From positions 10,374,001 through 10,438,000 of the forward strand of contig AP031357.1 of assembly GCA_037833965.1 (NCBI GenBank): a stretch of DNA of 64,000 bases, in the 5' to 3' direction. Below are positions 23,896 to 35,767 of this stretch, in pieces. A program made the position numbers and the translations under genes. Numbering within the stretch: position 1 is the first letter of the stretch; every line of letters begins with the position of its first letter. The notes under the pieces were generated by a model. That model was not told where the DNA came from and ran no database searches. It was given only the letters and a program-made list of their open reading frames with translations. Source of the DNA: Marchantia polymorpha subsp. ruderalis (Eukaryota > Streptophyta > Marchantiopsida > Marchantiales > Marchantiaceae).

Positions 23896-26800
23896 CTTAG
23901 GCGACAAATATCTAACCGGCAATGTTGCAATCTGGTATCTGCTGCGGACGTGGACTGAAACATATTTTTGGGCTTTATTATAGTGCGGCAATACATGCCC
24001 CACCTTCAATGCTGTAACCGTATCCCCTTGTTCCTTAATTCAGCTCACCTCTTTCCAAATTATAAAGTCTAAGATTCGAAGTCAATTTTCCGGACTCTTG
24101 GCTTTTTTCTGCTTCTTTTAATTGTAAAGGGTTCTCACCGCTGCTTTAGAGATAAAGATGCATTGGAGATTGCGCGTGACAAACGCGAGATGCTGGTGAG
24201 TTAGGTGCATGACTCCTCTGAAAGAATATCTCATTCTTCTTGTTTTCAATTTCATCATATTCTATTAACAAAGTACACATACATTATCGGTACATTATAT
24301 CATACTAGTGTAGTTGAGTCGAAAGTTGGGGATGCTCTACTAAGGCCATGGTTTTAGATTCTGTCACTAACATTTTATTAGAAGACTAACGAATTGTCGA
24401 GATCGCATAGCTTCTTCACTTGTGACTCATTCACGCGTTAAGAACACGCCCAAAAGAGCATGTTTGTGTTGGTTTAAAATTCCGAAATCAACTCGGTATA
24501 CAAAAATCATTCTATATTAATTTATTCTACAAAAAAAACTGTTGATCAAGTAATTCTCTGGAGAAAGCTCAGCGCGTAGTAAAAAAGAAACTCAAATTGT
24601 AAACGAAAGAAAAAGAGTATCTTCTTTTCCGAGCACCTCGTATTCTTGGTAGGTTGAGAAGCAGTTCAACAGCTATGAATACTTGGAAAGCTAACCTTTG
24701 TTTTGTTCGAGGACTTTTATATTCAAAGGTGAAGTATATAGCAAATAAGATGGGGACTTCGTGGAGCTGTTTTACGACTACCGACATGATTTATTAATAG
24801 CTATCAGACAGCCTTAAGAATCTTGGAGAAAATCAGATCTGGTAGCATTGGCAACTAGAAATACATGGCAGAACATTATTGGTTCTAAGTGTTGAATCTT
24901 CCGAATTGATGACAGCCCCACGGCATTTCTTTTGTTCAGCAAACAGGAAGATAGCAAAATATTTGATAGGACCACTTGAGAGAGCACTTTTGAGGATGAT
25001 CCCAAGAGTATGTACTGATCATTCACATCATAAGATAAAAGTATAATGCTCATAACAAAAAATGGTAAAAAAAATGTTTCTCTTGCTCCAACTACTGCAA
25101 GCTCTTTTGATCATGATCACACATGTCTGAACTAGTCAAAACCTACTTGGTTTGACGAATTTGAAACAAAGATTTTGTACGATTTTAGATATGTCTAAGT
25201 CAGTAAACATATAAATCTTTAGGACGAGCCCAAGCTCACGTACTTACCTTTCTTAAAAGTGCTGACAAGTATTCCGACCACCAAGAGTCAGCTATATTTT
25301 TTGCCATTCACAAGCTGATACCGTAACCTCATATACCTGATGTTTTCCCTCTTCGATGAAAGAATATCAAAATTTAGCCAATTTGTACTACATGTGGTTC
25401 AATCAATATTCAATCGCGGTTTATACAAGCAGCTTTGATATTTTCCTAGCTTTAATATTCTACTAGATTTTATAACGAACTTAAACACGAATTAAAATAT
25501 GCTTGAGATATTTGTATATTTTGCGAAGATAAATTTTCTTTTAGAACCACTTTGTTATGAAAAAAACAATTTACCTTGGAAAACTGCATCAATCATGCAG
25601 CATTAGATCTCTTATGATTTTTTTAGTAATATTTAAACTGTCTAGAAAAATTGAGAATCATTTGAGGAATTTTTTTTCCGGAAACAGAAAATTTTCATAT
25701 AGAACTAGATTATTTTTAAATATATCAAGTTCTAAACTGATATTTCATACCAGATTTCACCTCCAAAGTTCACCTGATTGGCTCTAGTGAAAGTATTCAT
25801 TTTTCAGACTAACTGAGTCATAAAAGTTCTTAACAGAAATAAATTTAAAGATGCTGAATGTTTCAAGGCAATTTTTTTAAATTTATTGATTATTTTGATA
25901 TGATATTGATTTTTGAATCTGTAAACAGAGGAAAGTCTACATAATTTTTGGTTCCGAATACTTACTGATATCAACAAAGGTTTCAAAATTACTGGTTTCT
26001 CTATTTGTTGGTAGATTGAATATGAGACAAGGTTATTGAAAAAGCTAGAAATAAATTGCTTTCATCAAGAGAAAAAATTATCGATCTGAATTGAAATTCA
26101 TGAATGAAATACTAATACTTTTAATAAGTCGGATTTGAATCATTCCCAACAAAATTCAATGAGAAATTTCTATTTTTCGAATTTTTTAATCGAAATTGTT
26201 TCAAGATAAACGAATTCTTCAGAGTTAAACTGATATGGACAGCTTTTCACACCTATTTTGAAAATCTAGTCTAACTTAGGAAAACTGAATTTTGGGGTTG
26301 AAGTAAATGATTTTTATACATAAAATATCAATTTTTTTGGGTAATGCAGTCACTCAATGTTTTACTATAACATAACATGTGTTTCAAAAAATTATAAAAA
26401 TTGTCATTTTTCTACATGTATGAATTTTTTTAAAATTTTCATTTTTTAAGTTTTGATGGTAGTTAGTGATATATTATATTTTTTATCAATAGAAAATTTT
26501 GAGATATTAAAAATAAAATTTTCGAGATAAATCAAATCAAATATTTTATAATTTTTTTGAACTAATCTTTTTCTTCATTTTTAAAAAAGGGATTCTTTTT
26601 TTTCTCTTCCAATTTAGTTAAAGAAATAAAAGATTAATTTTTTAATACCCAAATTGGAATAGTTTGTTTGTAATGCTCGTCATCTAACATAAATGTTAGT
26701 AACATAAATTTCAACTTTGCGATTTAATCTGATTGCAACTTCAATTATTTGATAAGAATTAAATAGAACTATTCTATTTTAAGGACATATTATTAATCTT

Positions 26801-26999
26801 ATTAGATTTAAGCTAGTTCGAAGTGGAATGATCTTCATTCACATATATTGCTATTCTAGAGGATCTTCTATCATTTTTCAAAGTTTTACATGACAACAAG
26901 CTCCTTTGATTCAAGTCCTGAAGATCAATATTTAAACAGTAAGTTCCAACTAGCCCGAAAAGCAGATGAACTAAACCCATATTCAAAACGAACAGGAAA

Positions 27000-27066
27000 A
27001 AAAGAGTCTCTGCAGATTTTATCCATATATTTCAAATATATGGATAAAATCTGCAGAGACTCTTTT
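27000..27066. repeat. Perfect inverted repeat, 33-bp arms, 1-nt spacer
   Basis: Arm 27000-27032 (beginning AAAAGAGTCTCTGCAG) is the exact reverse complement of 27034-27066 (ending CTGCAGAGACTCTTTT), with one C between. It would form a cruciform in DNA or a hairpin in RNA. No flanking transposon sequence was recognised. Confidence 0.95.
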
Positions 27067-27070
27067 AATC

Positions 27071-27089
27071 ACAAATATAATATTTGTGA
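27071..27089. repeat. Short palindrome CACAAATAT-A-ATATTTGTG
   Basis: A 9-bp-arm palindrome with one central base, a few bases after the larger inverted repeat. AT-rich, so chance is possible, but the adjacency is notable. Confidence 0.8.
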
Positions 27090-27677
27090 ACAGAAATCCA
27101 TAGAATTTTATCCACAATAATATAACGAATCCAAATGATATATTGAAGTTGAGTTGTAATGTGACCTTGTTCACACTCATTCCATCACGCCTGGTTCTTC
27201 AGAACATAATCTTGATCTTGGTTATTGCTTGATATATTTGGCATTAACAAGAAGGAAGATGCATGGATAAAAGCCGCAATAACTAAAGTACAGAGCAAGG
27301 AGGAAGAAAGTCAAGATAAACACCTATCTCATCTCATCTCTTTGGTGATGCACTGTCTCCAACTGCAACTCCAAGTTTTCATACATGCAAATTGTAGAAT
27401 GTGTGTTCATAATAAAAGGAAAAACAATAAAGAACCTTATTTATTTTCAATTGTAGAGACCAAGGTGACAAAAGTGCACAAACATTTTCTGAGTGAGATT
27501 CAAAGACATGAAGGCCGGGGAAGTACCACGATATTCATCGGACGGTGCTAAGGTCACCAAAATCCATCTTTTACCTGTGCTGAGTTACATTCGTGCCAAG
27601 TGGGCGCCAATGAATCAGTGAAGCCACTTGCTCTGCCCGGGACAAGACGTTGTTGCGGTGGATGCTCCGAGTCGCCT

Positions 27678-27685
27678 ACACGTGT
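27678..27685. promoter_or_regulatory. G-box ACACGTGT upstream of the long LTI65-like gene
   Basis: A palindromic ACACGTGT octamer identical to the one upstream of the short paralogue (23026). It lies about 75 bases before a TATA-like GTATAGT near 27760 and pairs with the ABRE at 27699. Confidence 0.5.
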
Positions 27686-27698
27686 ATGCATGAAGCAT

Positions 27699-27706
27699 AC
27701 GTGGCT
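27699..27706 (+). promoter_or_regulatory. ABRE TACGTGGC
   Basis: An ACGTGGC-type ABA-responsive element 21 bases from the preceding G-box, with a further ACGTCA word right after it. Paired ABREs close to a probable transcription start are typical of LTI65/RD29-class promoters. Confidence 0.55.
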
Positions 27707-27888
27707 ACGTCAACGCATCCTGCGTGGCGGCTCTGGCTTTGCTCTGTCTGCGGGGAGCAAGTATAGTCTGAACCAAAACTCGCACCATACCAGTAGATCG
27801 ATTCAGTGATTCTTGAGCTAGAGATCGTCGTTGCTTGCGACACAGGTCCCAATTCTGGAGCTCATCCACGGATCACCTCAAGTGAGTC

Positions 27889-28558
27889 AACTCTTGCACG
27901 GCTGCCGAATTTATGAGTGGAAGATGCACTCATTCACGTCCACCTCTAGTCGACCTGTGGAGTTTGCAGTTTACACTTAGTGCTGTACAGAGTTTTACAG
28001 AAGCATGATTTCGATGAACCTGCTTGATTGAGGACTTGGATTCATAGGTTCGTGCTATTTACTAACAGCAATGTGTTGAGTTTAGCTACTGCTTTTTGGT
28101 AGAGCTGATGGCGCATGACGGGCTTTTCATATTTTTAGCATACATGTTTGAATATGTTGTTCTGTGGTCCAGGACTGCATGTTTCCAGCGCTTATGTTGA
28201 GGTTAGACAATTCTCACTTGGCCCAAGTCCAAGGAATTGCGGTGTGTGAAAGATTAGATGTGCAGGAAAGGGCTTGGGTTCTCCTAGAACGATGCTTCTT
28301 ACCGAGGCGATTGAATGATACTACGCAGGACATGTTCCATCTGAGGGCACGTGAATGAGTAAGAGTCTGATAATACGTGCCAGAAGTAATGTTGGATCGG
28401 ATCGAACTAACTCTGACCTGGTCGGCGACAGATACTGAAAAAAAAGGAAGTGGAAAGAGCCGGGTCGAAGAAAAGCGTACACTAGCTGCCACGGCTGTCA
28501 ACATTTCAGTCTGCAGATTATCCATCGAACGTAAGGAACGTTAGTCTCAAGTTCACAG
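27889..28558 (+). other. Possible intron in the 5' leader of the long LTI65-like gene
   Basis: A donor-like AA|GTGAGT occurs at about 27889 and an acceptor-like TTCACAG ends at about 28558, two bases before the start codon. A long leader intron would explain the distance between the ABRE cluster near 27.7 kb and the ATG at 28561. Seen signals only; no transcript evidence. Confidence 0.3.
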
Positions 28559-28560
28559 AA

Positions 28561-31500
28561 ATGGATCAGCCTCAGCATTCCAGACCCGAGGATTCTTTTG
28601 ACGTCTCGGCTGGTATGTGTCTTGACTTACAGTACATACATTGAATCTACTTGGGTGTCGGTACAAATATGGAATCAATGATCTTTGCACAGTAGCATGT
28701 GAGGACTGTCGTTGAAGTACTCTCTGCACTTATCTCAAGTTTTTGGAGTCGAATCGTGGTTTCTAGAGATCGAGTTCACCCTGTCCTTTTCATGATATAG
28801 ACCTTCCCACTGGTGAACCCGTTCTGGTCATTTGTACGAACCTGTGGAGCTTCCTTTTCAGTTTCGGTAGACAGCCAGGGCTATGTGTTAGCTTGGTGAA
28901 TGTCGAATGCAATTAATATAGAAGGGTACATGGATGTAGACCTTGCCAGAGTTGTAATGTCTTTCAAAAGTTCTTGGGGCAAAATTTGAGCAAGATATTG
29001 AACTCATGCTTCTGAACAGCTGATCGAGAAGTGGAGGGTATGAGTATCAACAACCCTGGTGATCAGACTGGGGATAGTGATAATGGCCCGCATGGCGAAA
29101 AGAAATCTCTTATGAGCAAAATGAAGGACAAAGCCAAGGACAAGATGCACAAACTGAAGACAAAGCTGAAGAAAGATAAGGATTCAGACGCCAGTGAGGG
29201 GACAGAGGAGGACACCGACCATTTTGATTCTGATGCTCAGGTATGCGTTTGTCAGTTAATGAGTTTCTCAGATCCAGTTTTATCACTGTGCTTGAGTGCT
29301 TGTAGCTTTGCGCTGGTTTCCGACTTTATTCTAATATTTTCTCGCTGATTCTCAACAGACCCCGCATCAAACAGCAACATCTGGCATTGCGGCTGACGGC
29401 TCTTACGTGAACAATGGCAAGTCTCAAGATAGTTTTGGAGGTCAGCATTATGCTACTAATCAAATCTTAGTACCGATATCTGTATGTTTTGTAAATTTTG
29501 AAGAATGGGATCTTGTTATGTTTAAATTGATTCACCTTCAGCTGGGTACTGTGATACCAAGCTGACATTCCAATCCTTTGGTGTTCTACAGTGAGTCCTT
29601 CCAGATCGAGTGCGTATCCAAATGTTGGCGATGAGCCCCAGCAAAGAGAGTATGATAACTTTCTTAGATCCACCAAAGGCGAACATGATGGCAGTTCTCA
29701 TGGCTTGACATCGGTGCCTACCGATTACTCGAGTCCACGGGCGTCCGTCGATGCAACCATGCCTTCTTCCCTTATCGAGCACGGTTCAGTTTCTGACGTG
29801 GGCGAACAATCATCACACGATCTGGGAGAGATTCCAGAGAAGCCCAAAGGTGGGAGAATTCTTATTTCGCAAATTGCTTTTCACATGTGCAAATATTACG
29901 AGGATTGCTCTGCTGTGCTAAGTTGATGTATGCAATTCATTACTCGCATGAATATCTGAGTAGAGCTTGATGTAAGAAACAGCATCAAGGTTCTGGCACT
30001 TCTAACTAGATATTGGTAGTTCATTGCCGGGAGCTAAGAATTGTAAATCTTATTCTGTTGCAGAAGAGGACAAGGTCGTAGCCACTGAAGAGCCTGAAGA
30101 GCGTAGATTCTCGAATTCATCCTTCGGACAGTTCGGCGAGAGTGTTGAAGATACGTCTCCTCCGACAAAGCAGGAACAGGAGGATATGGACGCTATAGAA
30201 AGAGATTCTATGTCTCAGGAACTAGGTGATGAGTCCAGAGAGACCAAGTTCACCAAGCAATCCTCATGGAAGGAGACGGATCTGTCGTCTAAGTCATCAG
30301 CAAATTCACAGCTTCCAAGCGGTGAAGGTAAGAGGTCGTTCACCGAGAAAGCTGATAATGAACTTCCCAACGACGAAGCGGCCGTTTCTCAGAATGAGTC
30401 AAAGGATATCGCCCAAGGAGAATCTGACACCCCGTCCTTCACAGAGAAGGCAGACCGTGAGCTGCCATCGTCCACAGATGAGGCTGTCACATCCAGAGGC
30501 TCTGAGAAAGGCTCTAAGTTTCCTCTTCGGGATCCGGATGTGGAACTGCCCGTACCACAACGCGCAGAGCTATCAGAAAGCATGTTTTCCTCCTCCGATG
30601 CAGCAGATCTGCGAAGCACAGCAGACTCAACGGGAGTACAAGAGCCTACCTACAATCAAGGTCCCGGTGTGCCTGGAGTCAGTGGTCGAGATTACGATGG
30701 TGAAGGAGCTCGCTTGAGCTCTCCTAGTTCCAAAGATACCTCAACAAACGATCAGGACAAGGTATGTCAAGTAGACCGATCATATTCAGCTGCCCATTGT
30801 CTTCACATTACCAATAGATCATCCTCGTTGGCAAGAATTCATCTCAGCTGGTTCCTCTTCGTGATGGGTATGTCTGTAATTTTGGTTTCATAGTGGGCAT
30901 CTTGTTTTTCCTTACAGTTGCTTGTTTTTTTCTCAGGTTGGAGAAGAGGCTGAACCTGCAAGGGAGGTATTCCTCGACCCAGAGCTCGATGAATCGAGCC
31001 TCGAAAAACAGACACCTGAGGTTGCTGACAAAGAAGGAAACTCCTCTCCGTCTCATTATACTGATGAGTTCGGCCAGCAGCAGGAAAAATACGCACAGGA
31101 TGCGCACTTGGATTTCGATGATGCTTCCGACGAGGTGGATAGAGTGAACAAAGACTCAGAGAAGGTTTCGTTGGAGGATAATTCAGAGGAGGGGAAGAGC
31201 CCAGTATCTTCTGTTACTTCTGTCTTAGGATCTGCTGTTGGCACCATAGGCGCCAAGATTGGGTACCTGCCAGCGGATGACCAGACAGAGAATCTGTCTG
31301 AGACGAAAGAGGGATCAGGTGAGCACGAGAAACAAAGTCAATCGTGGGCTCAGTGGGCTTCTGAAAAGACGAATTTTTCTCCCAAGCACGAGTCAACCGT
31401 TCCTATCACTCCACAGAACTCCACGGTCGAAAACCTGCAATCCGATTCATCTACTGCGCCACAGAATTGGATCTCGAAGGCGGTCGATCTTTTGTACGGA

Positions 31501-31656
31501 AACTCTGGTGGTTCATCTAACAAGGAAGAGGAGGATAAGATCGAAGTAAATGGGGAGAAAAATAACGAGGCATTGGACGAAGTGGAGAGGAATTCTGAGA
31601 AGATGGGCGCCAAGAGACAAGAGGTGGATGATAAGTCACCAGCGTTTGTACAATAA
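28561..31656 (+). CDS. Long LTI65/CAP160-like stress protein (6 exons, 676 aa)
   Basis: Exons 28561-28612, 29020-29240, 29359-29440, 29592-29849, 30064-30761 and 30937-31656 give 2031 nt with continuous phase. Residues 45-69 are a lysine-rich helix (SLMSKMKDKAKDKMHKLKTK) followed by acidic residues, as at the N terminus of LTI65/RD29B/CAP160. The middle is disordered and Ser/Glu/Asp-rich, with a repeated SFTEKAD.ELP motif near residues 297 and 330 and a related PDVELP later. Near residues 530-548 is a VLGSAVGTIGAKIGYLP segment like the conserved C-terminal part of LTI65 (alanine-rich helix, then KLGY). Members are induced by ABA, cold and dehydration and are thought to act in osmotic protection. 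ABREs near 27.7 kb support this regulation. Introns after the lysine-rich exon show phases 0, 1 and 1 as in the paralogue at 20094-21628. Confidence 0.85.
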
Positions 31657-32739
31657 AAATACGTTTTGACTAACCAGTCAAAGCGATCGCAGAATTGAGT
31701 TTGAGAGATAGGTAGCTAGATGACTTAGTTTGTTCCATTTTTCTCTTGTGATAGCCGGGAATAATTGAGAGGAATTTGAAGATGGATAGTTCTGACAGCG
31801 TGCTAACATTGTACAAAGCATTATTCTTCTCTTGTAATTAATAAATACAACATGCGTTATGCACTTGTTCAGTTAATTTTGATCGTGCTTGTCAGTATTT
31901 CTTTAGCGTCATTATTTTGAATTGTAATTGCTAGGAGCATTATCGATGTTGGTTCACCCTACCAGCATTATGGGGAAACAAACAATTACCGTGTTAAATT
32001 CCCTGTACGCAGTTGTCTACAAATGACCTTCATCCCTTGCTATTTTACACAGGGACAAGGTAGTGGCACTTTTTCTGTCAGAAGTTTGTAATTCTTTAGT
32101 CCATGCAGTATATTCTGCAGGTTAGGTGTAGGCTTTGGTTACAACACTGTAACAGCAATGCACGTTAGAAATAACTGGAAAAGCTTGTTTGAAATGTGCT
32201 ATGATTTCTCCTACTATATTGGATTTAGCGTTCCAAAATAATACATGTAGAGTTCAATGTTCTAGAATATATGTGATAATGTAATTCCTTCCCTGATCTA
32301 ACAATGAAGTCTTACAACGAAGTCAGTGTTATGAGACATTCAATCGTTTCCATATATCTTCCTTACTTGCCTAAGGAAATGCTTGCTACAGACTATTGTG
32401 TGTTGTTCAGCTGTTGACCTTGTCTAAATTGTGAATGTGCACTTCAAGCTTCTTGTTAATGACCTTTGAAAAGAAGGTTAGAAACATTTGGTCGATGCTG
32501 GAAGAACTTCGGTGATGGGTGAACGAGTTAAATTACTTTGGTAGTTTTAACTAAGCGGGTTTAGAATGTCTTGTAACTTCACTCGGAATCAAGATGGACA
32601 CAGTTGAAGCTTGCTACTCGGGATCCACTTAAATTGGTTTCTCGCAGCACTAGAATTTGGATTAGTCCATTATTGACAAGAAAAAACAATCTCATTATTT
32701 ATTTTTAAAGTCCTAATCTATTTATCAGATTTTCAACCA
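31657..32739. other. Downstream flank of the long LTI65-like gene
   Basis: The 3' UTR, with AATAAA-like words near 31844-31850, is followed by AT-rich DNA lacking open frames. Nothing else is recognised. Confidence 0.5.
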
Positions 32740-32858
32740 GAATTTTGTGTTTCAACAAATATATTCAGTATTTTCATTCTTTAAATTTCTCAAAAGCTAG
32801 ATTTTTGTGTTTCAATAAATATATCCAAATTTTACGTTTTTTAAGTTTTTCAAAAACT
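32740..32858. repeat. Two-copy tandem repeat, period about 60 bp
   Basis: ATTTTGTGTTTCAACAAATA at about 32740 recurs as ATTTTTGTGTTTCAATAAAT near 32800. Each is followed by a TTTTCAT/TTTTACG-CTTTTTAA block and a CAAAA(G/A)CT end. It borders the retroelement fossil. Confidence 0.6.
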
Positions 32859-32899
32859 TCAATTTTTTTCAAACTTTTCTTGAGAAGTCATCAATGATA

Positions 32900-35767
32900 G
32901 ATAAGAACCAGAAGTTATCCTATCAGATTTGTTATACTTGAAGGCTATCACAAATCTGAAATTTCAGTGAATGTACTCAATAACTTGTGTAGAAGTTCAT
33001 TTCACGGTTGGGAATTTCTTCTTGTATTCTTTTTGCCAAAACCAAATTTGCTAACTTTGATATATTCCAATAGATTTTGATTATTCATAAATTGTAGAAC
33101 CTTCTCACTTACATGGTTGAGATTTGCTATACTTGAGGGATATCACAAATATGAAATCTGAGTGAATGTACTCAATAACTTGTGTAGAAGTGTATTTTTT
33201 GGTTGGAAATTTCTTACTGTGTTGTTTTTGCCAAAATTCAATGTTAGTTAAAATCAAGTTTACTAACTTTGATATTTTCCAAGAAATTTTTTCAACTTTG
33301 CCGTTATTCTTGGGCTTCGAGTTGCTTCCATCGCTACTCTTGCGCTGCTATTTGTCACGAACCATGTGATATTCGTCATCCCTGGAGGTCTTCTTGTCTG
33401 CTCAGATTTTCAAGTCATGAAATTTGAACGCGGATATCATTTCATCAAGTGTGATCGCTGAACTCCCGTACGTGATTGCCGATTTCACCTTCCAGTATGT
33501 CTTTAGAAGGAAACTTAGAAAATGATTGTCTTATTTTCGTCGTTGAGCTATTCCTTGTCGCCAAAATTTGCGAGCTAGATCGTCATCTTCAATAACTTGT
33601 CTAAGTTGGCTTCTAATGACTTTGCTTGGTCCATCATGAATCCAAATAGACTTTACTTCATATAGATCTTGTTGGAAAGAGAACGAGATTTGAACATTTC
33701 CTCAAGCTTCTTCCACACCTTCGTTAGTGTGTCTTCCTTGTCAATTAGACGGATAATCAAATTCAAACAGAGAAAAGATTATGATATCCATAAGCGTTTC
33801 AGACATTTTTTCTCTTTGATCTTGGGAAATATCTTCAAGCCATAACACTGGATCGGAGATGACTTTGAGCCATCTCTGCTGGAGAGAAGCGCTAGGATTT
33901 TTTGACGCCAGATGCAGATTTTTCCAAGGCCATCACATTTCTCAATGTCAACTTCCATTGCTGGCAAAAGATTCCAAGAACTGAAACTTGATACGCTTTG
34001 TTGTGACGAATTGATGTTGATGCTTTGTTGTCAAAGATTGTGGCAATCGATGAGAACTATAATAATATTGTTACACATGAGATTGAACTCAATAATTGTC
34101 ACAAAAATCATACATGTGATAACGATCACATGCAAACGTTATGATCGTTATGAAACATTTTGATCGTTATGCAAACGACGATATGAGATTGGAGGACCTC
34201 GATCATCTTGATCCCTTTTGTTTTGTTGTTCACAGTCATACTCTTTGTCTCGGCCATGGTTGTTGCTACGTCGATCATCGTGGTATGATTGCTGCTGAGT
34301 AGAGACAAGTAGTGATTCGGTAGAGACACCGGTTAGGTTTAACCTGATTTCATGATCATCTTTTTGTCATTCAGCAGTGTGAAAAGATGAGTGAATGTGA
34401 GGGTGAGATGCTGAATAGAAGCTTTGATTGAAGAAGCAAAAGCATGTCAGCTTGGGGGTAAACTCATGAGTATCAAGGCAATAAGCTTTTAATCTGTCAC
34501 ACTATCATTACAGTTGAAAAGTTGGTTAGTCAGTTTATTGATTGCACACATATGAAACTCGGACCCTCCCTTATTGACAAAGTGGAAAGCTTTCGGTGAA
34601 GAAGTTGAAGATTATCCTTGCTAGCAGAGTCAATCAATGTTTCAAGTTCAACCCACATGAAATGAATATTAGTAAGGGCAAAAATATGGTGCATAATGTG
34701 CTCTCTGACATTCATCATTATATGATAGATAGCATCGTTTCATTCTTCAAAGAGAGTATCGGTAATCTCCTTAGTTTTTTCATTATTTGTCTCGCATTCA
34801 ATACTAACAGAAACGACATTCTCACGTGTCTGAGCATTGATTCCTATGGTATGTCCATAAGAGTTAATAATTTGGGTAGATGCGTTGACTTGTAGACCGC
34901 TGCTCATCATTTCTTCTTGCTCAAGATGGTTCGCATTCTTGCAGCCCAAGAGCTGTAACTGTTGACTTTATCGAGCATCTTCGTGGATTTGATCTCCTCC
35001 GCTTACTTCAAAGAATCCATGACGGCGAACAAAAAATAAAATTTTTAATACACAAGACGAAAATCCGACGTCAAGACATTCGCTCGTTGATGTTGTGAGG
35101 AAAGAAAATATACGATTTGTATACGCTGATTGTAATCAAGTTGATTAAATTATTAATGAAGTGAATGAATACATATAATCGAGGATATCTTGTTTTCTAG
35201 TGGTGTCTTATCCCTAATCACCACAACGGCTACAATTTTGATATCTTGGTTTGTTACTCAACTTAAGAATAAGATGACAACTAACATAAGACGACATACT
35301 TGTTACACTAGGATTTAGAGAAAATCTCACTCGAAGATTAAAACATAAATTTCGAAGAGTAAAGATAACAACAATGGTTCTACTCTTCTTTATATAGCTC
35401 TTACCAACAAGTACAAGGAGATAAGATCTTATACTTACCATCCATCCCACTCCTAGTGATGATTGATGTGACGGATAATCTTAACAAGCACACGAATTGC
35501 TGACATGGTGCTCCCAATTAACACACTCAATCCTTAACTAACAAGCACATTAATAGCTGATGTGGCGCAGTCAACTACCACACTTACTCTTTATCTACCA
35601 AGCACGTGAATCGCTGACATGGTAACTATGACTAATGCGCGCTAAAGTAACTATATAAATATTATAAGTAACCTCTACTTTAGTTCTAACAAAATAAAGT
35701 CGGTTTCTACAATACTAAACTATTTGATATTTTGTACGCATTCTAAGAGTATGTAATTCTAACATGA
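32900..35767 (-). mobile_element. Ty1/Copia LTR retrotransposon fossil, minus orientation
   Basis: A broken, old copy. In minus-strand order it holds an LTR (about 35767 down to 35040), a gag region (about 35020 to 33500, with fragments such as MEVDIEKCDGLGKICIWRQK and NSYSSWAARMRTIL typical of Copia gag), and the beginning of an integrase core (TSTQVIEYIHSD-like) present twice, at about 33118-33212 and 32925-33035, 193 bp apart. Reverse transcriptase and RNase H parts and a second LTR in this orientation were not found. Several breaks. The neighbour at 36.4-40.5 kb carries related LTR sequence in the other orientation. Confidence 0.8.
35040..35767 (-). repeat. LTR of the minus-oriented Copia fossil, with internal 57-bp tandem repeats
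   Basis: Read on the minus strand it begins TGTTAGAATTACATACTC. About three units of period 57 (AACAAGCACACGAATTGCTG and relatives, starting near 35483, 35540 and 35597) lie inside. Blocks near both ends of this segment match 40136-40465 in reverse complement. Confidence 0.75.

Larger units (their letters stand above)
23900..27560. other. AT-rich intergenic stretch, no gene seen
   Basis: Mostly AT-rich with A and T runs. Open frames at 24569-24787, 25557-25787, 26890-27120 and 27225-27551 have low-complexity or unremarkable composition and no family match. The 26890 frame is partly made by the palindrome at 27000. Two palindromes are listed separately. Confidence 0.55.

Noticed and set aside
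23553-24009. Open frames of about 100 codons across the 175-bp repeat
   Set aside because: Explained by the tandem duplication itself; nothing in the peptide is recognisable.
26890-27120. 76-codon plus-strand open frame
   Set aside because: Half of it is the palindrome at 27000-27066, so the peptide is a by-product.
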